A DNA stretch of 64,000 nt from Streptosporangium sandarakinum (GCF_013409935.1 NZ_JACCCO010000003.1:496001-560000); one strand, 5' to 3'; positions 53,417 to 63,574 are shown, numbered from the stretch's first letter. Made by a program: numbers and translations. Notes: generated from the sequence alone by a model not told the origin.

Positions 53417-54364
53417 TCATGCCCCGGTGGGCGGGACCGCCGCCGGATCGAACCAGGCCGCCGTCATGCGGAGCCCGTCTTCGAGCGGCACCGGCCGCAC
53501 CTCGGGGAACAGGTCGCGCAGCAGGTCGGGGGAGGCCTGGGACTCCCGGATGTCGCCCGTCCTGGGCGGCAGGAAGTCCGCCTCGATCGGCCTGTCCAGG
53601 ACCTCGGAGAGGAGCCGCCTCAGGTACAGCAGGGAGACCCGGGTCCCGAAGGCGAGGTTCACCGGCCTCCGGCTCGTGACCCGGCGGACTGCCGCGTCGA
53701 CGAGGACGTCGGTCACCGACCCCACGTAGGTGAAGTCCCGCGCCTGGTTCCCGTCACCGTGGATCGGCACCGGACGGCCGCGCAGGGCCGCGGAGACGAA
53801 CGCCGGGATGACGGCCGCGTAGGCGTGGTCCGCGGCCTGCATGGGGCCGTAGACGTTGAAGAACCGGAACGGCAGGACCGGCAGGCCGTAGCTTTCCGCG
53901 TACGCCAGGGCGTAGGCCTCGGCGGCGAGCTTGCTCGCGCCGTACGGGCTGAGCGGCCGGGTGGGGAGGTCCTCGTGCTTGTACGGCTCCGGCCGGTTCC
54001 CGTAGACCGAGGACGACGAGGCGAGGATCACCTGCGGCGCCGTCTCCCGGCACGCCTCCAGGACGTTGAGGGTGCCCGTGGCGTTGACGGTGTGCGAGGC
54101 CACGGGATCGGTCAGGGACCGGGGCACCGAGGGCCGCGCGGCCAGATGGATCACCGTGGTGGCGTCGGCGGCGAGGTCGGCCAGGAGGTCCCGGTCCAGG
54201 ATGCTGCCCTTCACGAACTCCACCCCGACGCCGTCCAGGTTGGCGAGGTCTCCGCTGCTCAGGTCGTCCAGCACCGTGACGCGTTCGACCTCCGGCCGGG
54301 CGGTGAACGCCCGGCATGTGTTCGCGCCGATGAAGCCGGCGCCGCCCGTGACCAGGATTCTCAT
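53417..54364 (-). CDS. NAD-dependent nucleotide-sugar epimerase (2), UDP-glucose 4-epimerase-like
   Basis: 315 residues from ATG 54364. Rossmann motif RILVTGGAGFIGANTCRAFT, active-site SSSSVYGNRPEPYKHEDLPT, Tyr-Lys in SPYGASKLAAEAYALAYAES, and FRFFNVYGPMQAADHAYAAV. The IHGDGNQARDFTYVGSVTDV segment is typical of GalE-like and 4-epimerases acting on UDP-GlcNAc/GalNAc. It overlaps the upstream glycosyltransferase gene by ATGA. Confidence 0.88.
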   Translation of the reverse strand: MRILVTGGAGFIGANTCRAFTARPEVERVTVLDDLSSGDLANLDGVGVEFVKGSILDRDLLADLAADATTVIHLAARPSVPRSLTDPVASHTVNATGTLNVLEACRETAPQVILASSSSVYGNRPEPYKHEDLPTRPLSPYGASKLAAEAYALAYAESYGLPVLPFRFFNVYGPMQAADHAYAAVIPAFVSAALRGRPVPIHGDGNQARDFTYVGSVTDVLVDAAVRRVTSRRPVNLAFGTRVSLLYLRRLLSEVLDRPIEADFLPPRTGDIRESQASPDLLRDLFPEVRPVPLEDGLRMTAAWFDPAAVPPTGA

Positions 54365-55542
54365 CTGTTCGTCCCCTTCGAGGTGTGGCGGTACCGGGAC
54401 GCGCCGCGCAGCGACCGGTAAAGGGCTTCGGTGTCCGCGACCAGGCGTTCCACCCCGAACGAGGCCGTCGTCCACCGGCGGGCCGACTCGCCCATCCGGT
54501 GCGCGAGCGCCTGGTCGGAGAGCAGCCGGACGGTGTGCGAGGCCAGTTCGCCGGTGTCGGTCGTGGCCAGCAGGCCGGTGTGCCCGTCCCGGACGACCTC
54601 GTCGACGCTCCCCACGCGGGTGGAGACGACGGGGGTCGCCGCCATCCCCGCCTCGATGAGGCTCAGCGGTGTGCCCTCGTTGTCGGAGGTCAGCAGGACC
54701 ACGTCGGCCGCGGCGTAGACCGTCTCCACGTCCCTCCTCCATCCCAGGAGGCGGACGGAGTCCCGCATGGGCCCGATGTCCTGCTCGACGTCCTTCCTGA
54801 GCTCACCGCCCCCGCAGACGACGAACCGGCAGTCGGGGAGGCTCCGGAGCACCTCGCCGGCCACGGCGAGGAAGCGGTCGGGCCGTTTCACCCGGGTGAG
54901 CCGGCCCACGTACGCGACGACGGGCGCGTCCGGCGGGAGCCCCAGGGCGTCGCGGGCGGCCTCGCGGGTGGGGACCGGCCCCAGCCGTACTCCCGGCGGG
55001 ATCACGGTGTACTGCTCCGGCCGGCCGATCCCGGCGGCGAGCAGGTCGTCGCGGACCCGGTCCCCGACGGTCACCAGCCGGTCGGACATGGGCGCCAGGA
55101 ACCGTTCCGCCTGCACGTAGAGGCGGCGCCGGGCGGGGGAGAAGTAGCCGTGCAGGAGGTGACCGTGGAACACGTGCACCCGGGCCGAGCCGACGCGTGC
55201 CAGGCCGGCGGCGGCGCGCCCGAGGGCGCCGGCCTTGGCCGTCCGGGTGTGCACGATGTGCGGGCGGAACTCCCGCATGGCCCTGACCAGGTGAACGAGC
55301 GCATGGTAGTCGTCGGACGGCCTGATGGACCGGCCCAGGCCCGGAACCTGGTGTACCGGCACCGCCACGTCCCGCAGCCGGAGATGGTCGCTCTCGCCGC
55401 CGTCGGTGTGGCCGGTGTAGAGGCGGTGGTCGAACTCCTCGGAGTTCAGCCGCTCGCAAAGTCCCACGACCTGGGTGGCCGGGCCGCCGACATTCATGCG
55501 CGCGATGATTTCCATGACACGAATTCGAGCGTCCGGCTTCAT
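54361..55542 (-). CDS. GT4 family glycosyltransferase (1)
   Basis: 393 residues from ATG 55542 (MKPDARIRVMEIIARMNVGG), with GAGGAG six bases upstream. GT-B fold: N-terminal IARMNVGGPATQVVGLCERL; second domain APVVAYVGRLTRVKRPDRFL, and the E-x7-E donor site TSDNEGTPLSLIEAGMAATP. It adds a sugar to the lipid-linked repeat unit in the cytoplasm. It is the first gene of the leftward run that contains the epimerases and the priming transferase. Confidence 0.92.
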   Translation of the reverse strand: MKPDARIRVMEIIARMNVGGPATQVVGLCERLNSEEFDHRLYTGHTDGGESDHLRLRDVAVPVHQVPGLGRSIRPSDDYHALVHLVRAMREFRPHIVHTRTAKAGALGRAAAGLARVGSARVHVFHGHLLHGYFSPARRRLYVQAERFLAPMSDRLVTVGDRVRDDLLAAGIGRPEQYTVIPPGVRLGPVPTREAARDALGLPPDAPVVAYVGRLTRVKRPDRFLAVAGEVLRSLPDCRFVVCGGGELRKDVEQDIGPMRDSVRLLGWRRDVETVYAAADVVLLTSDNEGTPLSLIEAGMAATPVVSTRVGSVDEVVRDGHTGLLATTDTGELASHTVRLLSDQALAHRMGESARRWTTASFGVERLVADTEALYRSLRGASRYRHTSKGTNR

Positions 55543-55969
55543 GCGGGCTCCTCGGTGATGGACCTGGGTCACCCGAAGAAGCTAGCTCGATGTTTGATCC
55601 GTTCGCCGCTCGTGTCGCGCTGGCGACGAAAAGTTTCCACATTCCCTACCTGTGCATGATCAGGACGGTTAGCTCTTAGCCTTTCCCTGCAAAGCATGCG
55701 AAGGGCGAAAAAAGGGGCATGGCTATTTATTGATTCTTTCCGGGTCTTTCTTGCGCTTCATGTGCATTGCCCTGTCCGTCCCGGCCGATCGGGCACGGGC
55801 CCGCCGCGGAGGCCGCACCCCGGTCTTTCCGGCAGGTGGCCGGCCGGTTCGACGGCCCCGCCCCTGGCGAGGGCCGGACCGGCGGCTCCGCATAAAGGAG
55901 TGGCAAGGACATTCCGTGCGCGAGTGTTCCCGACGCTCCGGACAAGGGCGGACCGCGAGGATTGCCCCC
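55543..55969. promoter_or_regulatory. Divergent promoter region of the polysaccharide locus
   Basis: 427 bases without a convincing gene. The middle part (about 55660-55760) is markedly A+T-richer, with GCTATTTATTGATTCTTTCC and runs of A, and probably holds promoters for both directions. CCTGCAAAGCATGCGAAGGG may form a small hairpin. Transposition or attachment signatures were not seen. Confidence 0.45.
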
Positions 55970-58318
55970 ATGGTCAACGCTTCGCCGCCTCAGGGTTTCA
56001 CGTCCGCGCCGCGCGAACCGCTGGAAGAGGCCCGAACGAGCGGGACTCCTCCGGAAAAGCGGCGTTCTCCATGGCGCCGGACGCCGGGGCGGGTTCCGGC
56101 GTTTCTGCCGGTCGTGCCGCTGACCGCCTGCACGGTGGCCGTGCTGTGGATTTACGGAGTCTCCGTACGGGACATCGTGTTTTTCGGGATCTATATCGCG
56201 CTGTGTCTCGCGCTTCCCGGGGTGCTGCTGCTCCGGGCGCTGTACAGAGGCCGCCGTACGGCGGCGGAGGAGATCGCCCTGGGCGTGACGCTCGGCTACG
56301 CCGTGGAGGTGCCCGCCTACATCGCCGCCCGCTCCCTGGGCGTGCCGCTGCTCGTCCTGGCGTGGCCGATCGCCACCTACGCGGTCTTCCTCGCGGTCCC
56401 CCGGCTGCGGAGGCACTGGACCGGCGCGCCCCGGATCCGTACGCCGCTCTGGTGGTCGTGGTCCCTCTCGCTGATCCTCGCGTCCCTGCTCGCCTGGAGC
56501 GCCCTCACCTTCTTCAAGTACGGCCTCACCTGGCCGCGGATCGGCGGGTCCAACACCGACCTGCCGTTCCACCTGGCCCTCGTCGGCGAGGCGAAGCACC
56601 ACATGCCGCCCACGGCGCCGATGGTCGCCGGGGAACCCCTCCTCTACCACTGGTTCGTCTACGCCCACCTGGCGGCGGCGAGCTGGGTGACCGGGACGGA
56701 GCCGCTGGTGCTGCTGTTCCGGCTGGCCATGCTGCCCATGCTGGCCGCGCTCGCGGTCATCCTGGGGATGATCGGCAGGCGTGTCACGGGGTCGTGGGCC
56801 GGGGCCCTGCTGACCGTCACGGGAACGTTCTTCGTGACGGCCCCCGACCTCTACCTCGGCCCGAGCGTCGGGGTGTTCACCTGGAAGGTCCAGTCGTGGA
56901 CGAGCCCGTCCCAGACGTTCGGGGCGCTGCTGTTCGCCCCGGTCGTCCTTCTCCTGCTCGACCTCCTGGGACGTCGGCGGCGGGGCGCCGGCAGGTGGCT
57001 GCTGCTGGGCCTCTTCCTCGTGGCCGTCATGGGGGCCAAGGCCGTATACCTTCCCCTGCTCGCCGCGGGACTGGTGGCGGCGGGCACGGTCGAGGCGATC
57101 AGGCGGCGCCGGCCGCCCTGGCCCACGCTCGCCGCGCTGGGGATGACCGCGGTGTGCTCCCTCTACGCCGGCTTCGTGCTGTTCGGCCAGGCACGGCAGG
57201 GAATGGTGGTCGACCCCTTCGCCCTGATGCGCGTCACCTGGCGCGAGCTGACCGGCATGGAGGAGACCGCCGAGCCGGCGTGGACCTCGGTGCTGGGCGT
57301 CGCGCTCCTGTACCTGATGTGCTGGGCCGTCATCTGGTGCGGGGTCCTGGGGCTGCTGGGCAGGCGGCGCACGCTCGCCGAGCCGGGAGTGGCCCTCATG
57401 CTCGGCATGGGCGCCGCCGGGCTCGGCGTGCTGTTCGTGTTCGGGCACTGCTCCATGAGCCAGGTCTACTTCCTCGGCGGGGCCTACCCCTACCTGACGG
57501 CCGTCGCCGCCTACGGTCTCGTCGTGATCGGGAGACGGGCGCGGACGTCCCCCTGGCGGGTGGCCGTCGCGGTCGCCGCCGGGCTGTCGGCCGCCTGGCT
57601 GATCCGCGTCCTCTGCGGCGTCCGGGTTCCCCTGGCCTCCGGCCAGCCGGACACCGCCCTGTACCGGCCCTACCTCGCGCTGCTGGTCGCCGCCGCCCTC
57701 GCGGTGGCGGTCCTGTTCGCCATGGGACGGCGCGGAGTCCACATCTGGGCTTTCGTGATCTTCGCGGTCTCCGCCGCGGGCATGCCCGCCGCCTGGGGCA
57801 CCCGCGCGCTCTCCACCGCCGGCGGCGCGGAGGGCGTCGACCGGCAGGCGGGCCGCTGGGTGCCGGTCAGCGCGGTCCCGCCGGGCGCCCTGACCGCGGG
57901 GCGGTGGCTGCGCGACCACTCGGACCCGGACGACCTGGTCGCCACCAACGCGCACTGCCGCTGGGGGTACGAGAGTCCGTGCGACAGCCGCCACTTCTGG
58001 GTGAGCGCGCTGACCGAACGGCGCGTGCTGGTCGAGGGATGGGCGTACACGACGACGAACCTGAGCCGCTGGCACCCGGGGCAGCGCTTCCAGAACCTCC
58101 CGTTCTGGGACGCCGACCGGATCCGGTCGAACGACGCGGCCTTCCGGACCCCGTCGGAGGCCGCGATCCGGTCACTGCGCGACCGTTACGGAGTGCGCTG
58201 GCTCTTCGCGGACGAGAGCCGCCTGGACCCGGGGTCCCGGATCGGGGACTTCGCGCGGCTCCGGTTCCGTTCCGGCGGCTACGCCGTCTACTCGCTGCCG
58301 GACGGCTCCGGCGCGTGA
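55970..58318 (+). CDS. Large multi-pass membrane protein (GT-C-like)
   Basis: About 782 residues from ATG 55970; the frame remains open upstream to 55730 but with Arg-rich low-complexity text. Roughly 12-14 hydrophobic segments from residue 60 to 600, then a soluble domain with ALTAGRWLRDHSDPDDLVAT, AHCRWGYESPCDSRHFWVSA and RYGVRWLFADESRLDPGSRI. The long extracellular loop with PDLYLGPSVGVFTWKVQSWT and an early SNTDLPFHLALVGEAKHHMP suggest a polyprenyl-phosphate-dependent GT-C glycosyltransferase. The family is not named with certainty. The soluble end resembles the C-terminal domains of such enzymes. Confidence 0.65.
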   Translation: MVNASPPQGFTSAPREPLEEARTSGTPPEKRRSPWRRTPGRVPAFLPVVPLTACTVAVLWIYGVSVRDIVFFGIYIALCLALPGVLLLRALYRGRRTAAEEIALGVTLGYAVEVPAYIAARSLGVPLLVLAWPIATYAVFLAVPRLRRHWTGAPRIRTPLWWSWSLSLILASLLAWSALTFFKYGLTWPRIGGSNTDLPFHLALVGEAKHHMPPTAPMVAGEPLLYHWFVYAHLAAASWVTGTEPLVLLFRLAMLPMLAALAVILGMIGRRVTGSWAGALLTVTGTFFVTAPDLYLGPSVGVFTWKVQSWTSPSQTFGALLFAPVVLLLLDLLGRRRRGAGRWLLLGLFLVAVMGAKAVYLPLLAAGLVAAGTVEAIRRRRPPWPTLAALGMTAVCSLYAGFVLFGQARQGMVVDPFALMRVTWRELTGMEETAEPAWTSVLGVALLYLMCWAVIWCGVLGLLGRRRTLAEPGVALMLGMGAAGLGVLFVFGHCSMSQVYFLGGAYPYLTAVAAYGLVVIGRRARTSPWRVAVAVAAGLSAAWLIRVLCGVRVPLASGQPDTALYRPYLALLVAAALAVAVLFAMGRRGVHIWAFVIFAVSAAGMPAAWGTRALSTAGGAEGVDRQAGRWVPVSAVPPGALTAGRWLRDHSDPDDLVATNAHCRWGYESPCDSRHFWVSALTERRVLVEGWAYTTTNLSRWHPGQRFQNLPFWDADRIRSNDAAFRTPSEAAIRSLRDRYGVRWLFADESRLDPGSRIGDFARLRFRSGGYAVYSLPDGSGA

Positions 58319-58466
58319 CCGTCCCGGCGTCCGCGGGGGACTCGGCGGGGGACATGGACGGCGCCCGGGGCGGTGCGCCACCCCTCCGCGGCCGCGGGAC
58401 GGCGTGAAACCTGACCAGGAGACCTTCGGCCCGAGACCGCGGCCACACGGAGAGGTTTTTCGAGAC

Positions 58467-59597
58467 ATGAAAGAGCAGAGAGAGGACCCGCCTGCCCGGG
58501 GCGGCGCGGTGAGCGGCGCACACGTCTGCGAGGTGATCAAAACACTCGATGTGGGCGGCGCCGAGGTCCTGCTCGTGGAGCGGCTGCTCGCCACGCCTCC
58601 CTCGGGCAGGCGCTACACCGTCGTGTGCATGACGGCGGCCACCGCGGAGCTGACCGGGCGGCTGCGGGCGGCGGGCATCCGCGTCGTCGACCTCACCTCC
58701 CGCCCCCGCCCGCTCCGCCCCGTTCACCTCGTACGGGAGATCAGACGGCTGGAGCCCGACGTGCTCAACATCCACTCCCCCCTTCCGGCGTCGCTGCTCC
58801 GGCCGGCGTCCCGGCTGTGGAGGACCCGCCCGGTTCTGATCTCGACCGTCCACAACGTCCGGTACCGGCCCCTGACGATGGCGCTCGACCAGGCGACCGC
58901 CTGGCTGGACAGCCGGACCGTGGCGGTCTCCCCGCAGGTCGCCGCGGCGCGCACCAGCGCCCGCGCGCGGAACCTGTCCGTCCGCGTGCACGGCGTCCGG
59001 GTCGAGGAACAGCGCCGCCGGGCGCTGCAGGCGGAACGGACCAGGAGGGAGTGGGACGTTCCCGAGGGGGCCTTCCTCATCGTGCACGCGGCCAATCTCC
59101 GCCCGCAGAAGAACCACGCGCTGCTCGTCGAGGCCGCGGCGAAGGTGATCGCCCGGGAGCCGCGCGCGATGTTCCTGCTCGCCGGGTCCGGCCCGCTGCA
59201 CGCGCCGGTGGCCCGGCGCGTCGCCGAGCTCGGGCTGGACGGCGTGCGACTCGTGGGACACGTGGCGGAGGCCGGTCACCTGGTCGCCGCCGCCGACCTC
59301 CTCGTGCTCAGCTCCGACTACGAGGGCCTCCCGGTCGTCGTCATGGAGGCCCTCGCCGCGGGGGTGCCCGTGGTGTCCACCGCCGTCGGCGGAGTGCCCG
59401 ACCTGGTGGAGCACGAGCGGAACGGCCTGCTCACCCGGCCCGGGGACCCGGACGCCCTCGCCGCGGGCATCCTGCGGGCGATGCGCCCCGAAGTCCACGC
59501 GCGTCTTCGCGAGGGCGCCCGCGACAGCGCCGGCCTCATGGACATCGGCCGGGCAGCGGAATGGTTCGACAGGCTGTACGACGAGGTCTGCTCATGA
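58467..59597 (+). CDS. GT4 family glycosyltransferase (2)
   Basis: 376 residues from ATG 58467; a GTG at 58404 would add 21. GT-B fold: HVCEVIKTLDVGGAEVLLVE at the N-terminus with the GG-x-E acceptor loop, HAANLRPQKNHALLVEAAAK in domain 2, and the donor-binding SSDYEGLPVVVMEALAAGVP. It transfers a hexose-type sugar to the growing unit. The next gene starts 150 bases on; that gap shows no gene. Confidence 0.9.
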   Translation: MKEQREDPPARGGAVSGAHVCEVIKTLDVGGAEVLLVERLLATPPSGRRYTVVCMTAATAELTGRLRAAGIRVVDLTSRPRPLRPVHLVREIRRLEPDVLNIHSPLPASLLRPASRLWRTRPVLISTVHNVRYRPLTMALDQATAWLDSRTVAVSPQVAAARTSARARNLSVRVHGVRVEEQRRRALQAERTRREWDVPEGAFLIVHAANLRPQKNHALLVEAAAKVIAREPRAMFLLAGSGPLHAPVARRVAELGLDGVRLVGHVAEAGHLVAAADLLVLSSDYEGLPVVVMEALAAGVPVVSTAVGGVPDLVEHERNGLLTRPGDPDALAAGILRAMRPEVHARLREGARDSAGLMDIGRAAEWFDRLYDEVCS

Positions 59598-59746
59598 CCG
59601 CCGGCCACGCGCCGGGACGCCGCGGCGCCCGTCGTGAGCCTTCCGCGACCCTCCCGGTCCGCCACCCGAATCGCTTCGGGTCCCGGAGCCGGACGTCCCC
59701 GGCCGGGACCGCGCGCAGCGAGCCGACGAATACCAGGTGATCCGTC

Positions 59747-61000
59747 ATGGAGTACATCGTCGTCGCCGTCGTCGCGGTGACGCTCATTCTCATGGTCCAC
59801 GCGAGCTTCGAGGCGCGGCTGGCAGGGAGGATCCTCTCCGTGCTGATGGCCGCCTTCGTCGTCCGGCTGGCCGTCAACGTCCTGGTGACGCGGTCCGGCT
59901 TCATCGACTACGGCGGGGACAACCTCTACTACGAGGCCAAGGCCGTGGAGATCGCCGAGTACTGGAGACACCACGGGGTGCAGTTCGTCAGTTCCGAGCA
60001 GGTCGGCCCCATCTATTCCATCTCGGTGCCCTGCCACCTCTTCGCGATCGTCGTGTACCTGTGCGGCGGGCGGGCACCGCTGGCGTGCACGGCCGTCGTC
60101 GCGCTCATCGCCTGCGGGCTGTGCGTCGTCATGTACAGGTTCGCGCGGCTCGTCGGCGCCGACGAGCGCGCGGCGTTCCGGCTGCTCGTCATCATGGCCT
60201 TCGTCCCGGGATTCCTGCTGCACACGTCCGACACGTTCAAGGACGGTCTCAACGCGTTCCTCGTCCTGGCCTGCCTCGCCCTCGCCGCCTCGAACATGCA
60301 GCGTTTCGGCATGCGCAAGCTGCTGCTGCTCGCCCCGCTGCTGTGGGCGCTCTGGCATGTGCGCCCGTACATGGTGTTCATGTGCGTCCTGCCGCTGCTC
60401 TTCGGCGTCACCCGGATCAGGCGCGCCGTCTCCCCGCGGACCCTTCTCGTCGTGGCCGCACTCGCCATACCCGCCCTGGTCGTCGTCCAGAGCGCCGCCG
60501 AGTTCACCCCCGCCGGGATCCTGCAGGAGCAACTGGAGCGCGGCCAGTCGGCACAGGTCCGGTTCGCCAACGCGGAGGGCGGCTCGGGGGTGGTCTTCGA
60601 AGACGACGGCAACGCCTGGAACGCGCTCGGCCCGAAGATCGTCTACACGGTCCTGGCCCCGTTCCCCTGGATGTCCGGCAGCCTGGCGCTGCAGCTCGGG
60701 AAGGCGGACACCGTGCTCTGGTACTACCTCCTCTACTGCGCGGCCGAGGGATTCCGCCGGCTGTGGCGCTACGACCGGAGAATGCTGCTGATCATCATGC
60801 TCTTCGTCGTTCCGGGCACGGTCGCGTACGCGACCACCATGTCGAACATCGGCCTCATCTTCCGCCAGCGCATGCCCATCGTGATGGTCACGAGCCTGCT
60901 GTCCGCGATCGCGTGGACCAGGACGCCGTCCCGGGAGGACGGTCCTCCCGCCCCGGCCGCGGACGCGGCGGCGTCCGCCGTCCCGGGTTCACGGACATGA
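59747..61000 (+). CDS. Multi-pass membrane protein, candidate polysaccharide polymerase (Wzy-like)
   Basis: 417 residues with about ten hydrophobic segments (MEYIVVAVVAVTLILMVHAS onward) and a long extracytoplasmic loop at about 255-300 (QEQLERGQSAQVRFANAEGG). The segment SGFIDYGGDNLYYEAKAVEI near the N-terminus and FIPGF-like FVPGFLLHTSDTFKDGLNAF recall EpsG/Wzy-type and GT-C proteins. Position between glycosyltransferase genes and before the flippase supports the polymerase reading, but the family is not certain. It overlaps the next gene by ATGA. Confidence 0.6.
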   Translation: MEYIVVAVVAVTLILMVHASFEARLAGRILSVLMAAFVVRLAVNVLVTRSGFIDYGGDNLYYEAKAVEIAEYWRHHGVQFVSSEQVGPIYSISVPCHLFAIVVYLCGGRAPLACTAVVALIACGLCVVMYRFARLVGADERAAFRLLVIMAFVPGFLLHTSDTFKDGLNAFLVLACLALAASNMQRFGMRKLLLLAPLLWALWHVRPYMVFMCVLPLLFGVTRIRRAVSPRTLLVVAALAIPALVVVQSAAEFTPAGILQEQLERGQSAQVRFANAEGGSGVVFEDDGNAWNALGPKIVYTVLAPFPWMSGSLALQLGKADTVLWYYLLYCAAEGFRRLWRYDRRMLLIIMLFVVPGTVAYATTMSNIGLIFRQRMPIVMVTSLLSAIAWTRTPSREDGPPAPAADAAASAVPGSRT

Positions 61001-62226
61001 GCTCCTCCCGGGGCCCGTCGCGGGGTGCGACGGCGCCCCCCGTGAAAGAAGTGAAGATCGATGTCGTTCCGAGCGAAGGGCCTGTCATGGCGGTGGAAGA
61101 CGAAGCCGATGTCCAGCGTGTCGTACTCGTCACGGGGCACCTGGGGCTGGGAGGCGCGGAGAAGCAGCTGGTCCTGCTCGCGGGGGAGCTGCACCGCAGG
61201 GGCGTCGAGACGCACGTGTTCGTCCTGTCGAAGGGCGGGCCGCGTGAGGCGGACCTCCTCGCCGAGGGGATCGCGGTGCACCGTCTCGGCTTCTCCCGCC
61301 GGTCGCCCGGCCCGGTGGCTCTCGCCCGGAACCTGCGGGCGTTCCTCCGTCTCGTCGGGCTGCTGAGACGGCTCCGGCCCGACGTCCTGCACGGGTTCCT
61401 CTACGAGGGTTACGTCCTGGGGGCCGTCGCCGCGCGGCTGGCGCGGGTTCCGGTCGTGGTCACGGGACGGCGCACGCAGGGTTACCTCAAGCCGCGGAAC
61501 CCGGGGTACGTCGCCCTCGAAAGAGCCGTGACGGCCATCACCGACCAGGTCGTCGCCAACGCGGTGGCCATCGCGAAGGGCACCCGGGAGGTCGAGGGCG
61601 TACCGGCCCGCAAGGTGAGCGTGATCTACAACGGGCTTCCGGCCCCGGCGTTCGACCCGGTCGAGCCGGAACACGTCGACACGGCGCTGCCCCTGATCGT
61701 GTGCGTGGCGCGTCTCAGCGAGAACAAGGGCCACCGGTTCCTCATCGAGGCCGCCGCGCTGCTCTCCCGGAGCGGCCGCCCGTGCACGTTCGTGCTCGTC
61801 GGGGACGGCGCCGAGCGCCCGCGTCTTGAGGAGCAGGCGAGCGCGCTCGGGGTGGACGTCCGGTTCCTGGGATTCCGCGTGGACACCGGGGGACTCCTGG
61901 CCCGCGCCGACCTGGTGGTCCTCCCGTCGATCTCCGAGGGGCTGAGCAACGCGGTCATGGAGGCGATGGCCGCGGGCCGGCCGATCGTCGCCACCGCGGT
62001 GGGCGGCACCCCCGAACTGCTGGAGGGCCGCGGTGTCCTCGTGCCCCCCGCGGACCCGGCGGCCCTGGCCGAGGGCGTCGTCCGGCTGCTCGACGACCCC
62101 GGCCTCGCCCTGTCGCTGGGGAACGCGGCACGCGCCTGGGCGCGGAAGAACCTCGACATGGACGTCGTCGCCGAGGAGCACCTCGTCCTGTACCGCAGGC
62201 TCCTGAGGGCCCGCCGTGCGCGGTAG
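60997..62226 (+). CDS. GT4 family glycosyltransferase (3)
   Basis: 409 residues from ATG 60997 (overlapping the previous stop); Met codons further in at 61087 are alternatives nearer the fold start. GT-B features: LVTGHLGLGGAEKQLVLLAG, GFLYEGYVLGAVAARLARVP, IVCVARLSENKGHRFLIEAA, and PSISEGLSNAVMEAMAAGRP. It is one of the chain-building transferases. Its 3' end overlaps the flippase gene by 11 bases. Confidence 0.9.
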   Translation: MSSSRGPSRGATAPPVKEVKIDVVPSEGPVMAVEDEADVQRVVLVTGHLGLGGAEKQLVLLAGELHRRGVETHVFVLSKGGPREADLLAEGIAVHRLGFSRRSPGPVALARNLRAFLRLVGLLRRLRPDVLHGFLYEGYVLGAVAARLARVPVVVTGRRTQGYLKPRNPGYVALERAVTAITDQVVANAVAIAKGTREVEGVPARKVSVIYNGLPAPAFDPVEPEHVDTALPLIVCVARLSENKGHRFLIEAAALLSRSGRPCTFVLVGDGAERPRLEEQASALGVDVRFLGFRVDTGGLLARADLVVLPSISEGLSNAVMEAMAAGRPIVATAVGGTPELLEGRGVLVPPADPAALAEGVVRLLDDPGLALSLGNAARAWARKNLDMDVVAEEHLVLYRRLLRARRAR

Positions 62227-63574
62227 CCGGACACGCGACCCCGGGCGGCCCGTCCTCCCCGCCCCGGTCATGAACGAGGACCACCTCGCGAGGGTCGTCC
62301 AGACCATGGTCAGCCAGGCGCTGCCGCTCGCCCTGGCGGCGATGGCGGGGGTCTTCCTGGCACGCGCCCTGCAGCCCGAGGGCCGGGGCGTCTACGCGAC
62401 GATCACGACCACCGCCGGGATGGCGATCGCCCTGGGCCACCTCTCGGTGGGAAGGTCGCAGATGGTGTTCTGGCCGGTCCGCGAACGCCGCCGGTTCCTC
62501 GCGGGCAACGCCCTGATCCTCGGGCTGGCCCTCGGCCTCGCGGCCGGCCTGATCGCCCTCGGGGCCGTGCTCGCCCTCATCCCCCTCCCGGCGCCGCATC
62601 TCATGATCATGGCCCTCGCCACGGTGCCGTTCGGGGTCGCGGCGGTCAACCTCAAGGGGATCCTGCTCCTCCGGTCCCAGAACGGGCTGGTCAACCGATC
62701 GGTGGTAATGGCGGCGCTCGTCCTGTACCTCCCGATCCTGACGCTCGCGGTCCTCGGGCGGCTCACCCTTCCGATCGTGGTCGTCTGCTGGTCGATTTCC
62801 ACGGTCGTGCCCTTCGCGCTGTTCGTCCGGTCGCTCGGCCGCTCCGCCGTACGCGGGGAGGCGGCGCTCGCCCGCGAGCAGCTCTCGCTGTCCGGCCGCT
62901 ACCACATAGGGCCGGTCGCCTTCCACCTGCTGCTGACCGTCGACGTCCTGCTGCTGAACGCCTTCGTGTCACCGGCCGAGGTGGGCCTGTACACCACCGC
63001 GATGGCGTTCCTGTCCCTCGCGAGGATCCCGACGGACGCGATGGCACAGGTCACGCTGCCCCACCAGGCGGTCGAGGACGAGTCGTCCGCCCAGGGGGCC
63101 ACCCTGCGCACGGTCCGCCTCAACCTGCTGCTCTCCTCGATCAGCGTCGGCGCGCTGGCGGTCGCCTCGCCGACGCTGATCCCCCTGCTGTACGGCGCCC
63201 CCTTCGCGGGGAGCGTGACGCCGCTGCTCCTCCTCGCCCCCGGGATGGTCGCGTGGTCGCTTCTCCGGCCGGTCGAGCAGTACCTGGTACGGCTGCGCCG
63301 CCCCATGACGATGGCCTCCGTCGCCGTGGGCGCCCTCGCGGCGAACCTCGGCATGAACGCCGTGCTGATACCGCGGTACGGCGCCGCCGGGGCCGCGCTG
63401 GCCTCCAGCGTGAGCTACACCGCCATGGCGGTGGTCGAGGTGCTGTGGTTCGCCCGGACGGCCGGAGTCGGTGCGCGGGACCTGCTGCCCCGGCACTCCG
63501 ACCTGCGTTCCGTGGTCTCGTTGCTCTCCTGCGCCGGGCGCGGCGCCCGGACGGTGCTCGCACGGCGGCCGTGA
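62216..63574 (+). CDS. Polysaccharide flippase (Wzx / MOP superfamily)
   Basis: 452 residues from GTG 62216; ATG 62270 is an alternative. Twelve or so hydrophobic segments. Opening QTMVSQALPLALAAMAGVFL then ARALQPEGRGVYATITTTAG is typical of oligosaccharide flippases. GPVAFHLLLTVDVLLLNAFV with AEVGLYTTAMAFLSLARIPT gives the family core, and PRYGAAGAALASSVSYTAMA comes near the end. It would move lipid-linked units across the membrane for polymerisation. Confidence 0.88.
   Translation: MRGSRTRDPGRPVLPAPVMNEDHLARVVQTMVSQALPLALAAMAGVFLARALQPEGRGVYATITTTAGMAIALGHLSVGRSQMVFWPVRERRRFLAGNALILGLALGLAAGLIALGAVLALIPLPAPHLMIMALATVPFGVAAVNLKGILLLRSQNGLVNRSVVMAALVLYLPILTLAVLGRLTLPIVVVCWSISTVVPFALFVRSLGRSAVRGEAALAREQLSLSGRYHIGPVAFHLLLTVDVLLLNAFVSPAEVGLYTTAMAFLSLARIPTDAMAQVTLPHQAVEDESSAQGATLRTVRLNLLLSSISVGALAVASPTLIPLLYGAPFAGSVTPLLLLAPGMVAWSLLRPVEQYLVRLRRPMTMASVAVGALAANLGMNAVLIPRYGAAGAALASSVSYTAMAVVEVLWFARTAGVGARDLLPRHSDLRSVVSLLSCAGRGARTVLARRP

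Noticed and set aside
55730-55969. Extended N-terminus of the GT-C-like membrane protein
   Set aside because: The extra 80 codons are Arg/Gly/Pro-rich, lie in the promoter-like A+T-richer zone and lack a ribosome site; the ATG at 55970 is preferred.
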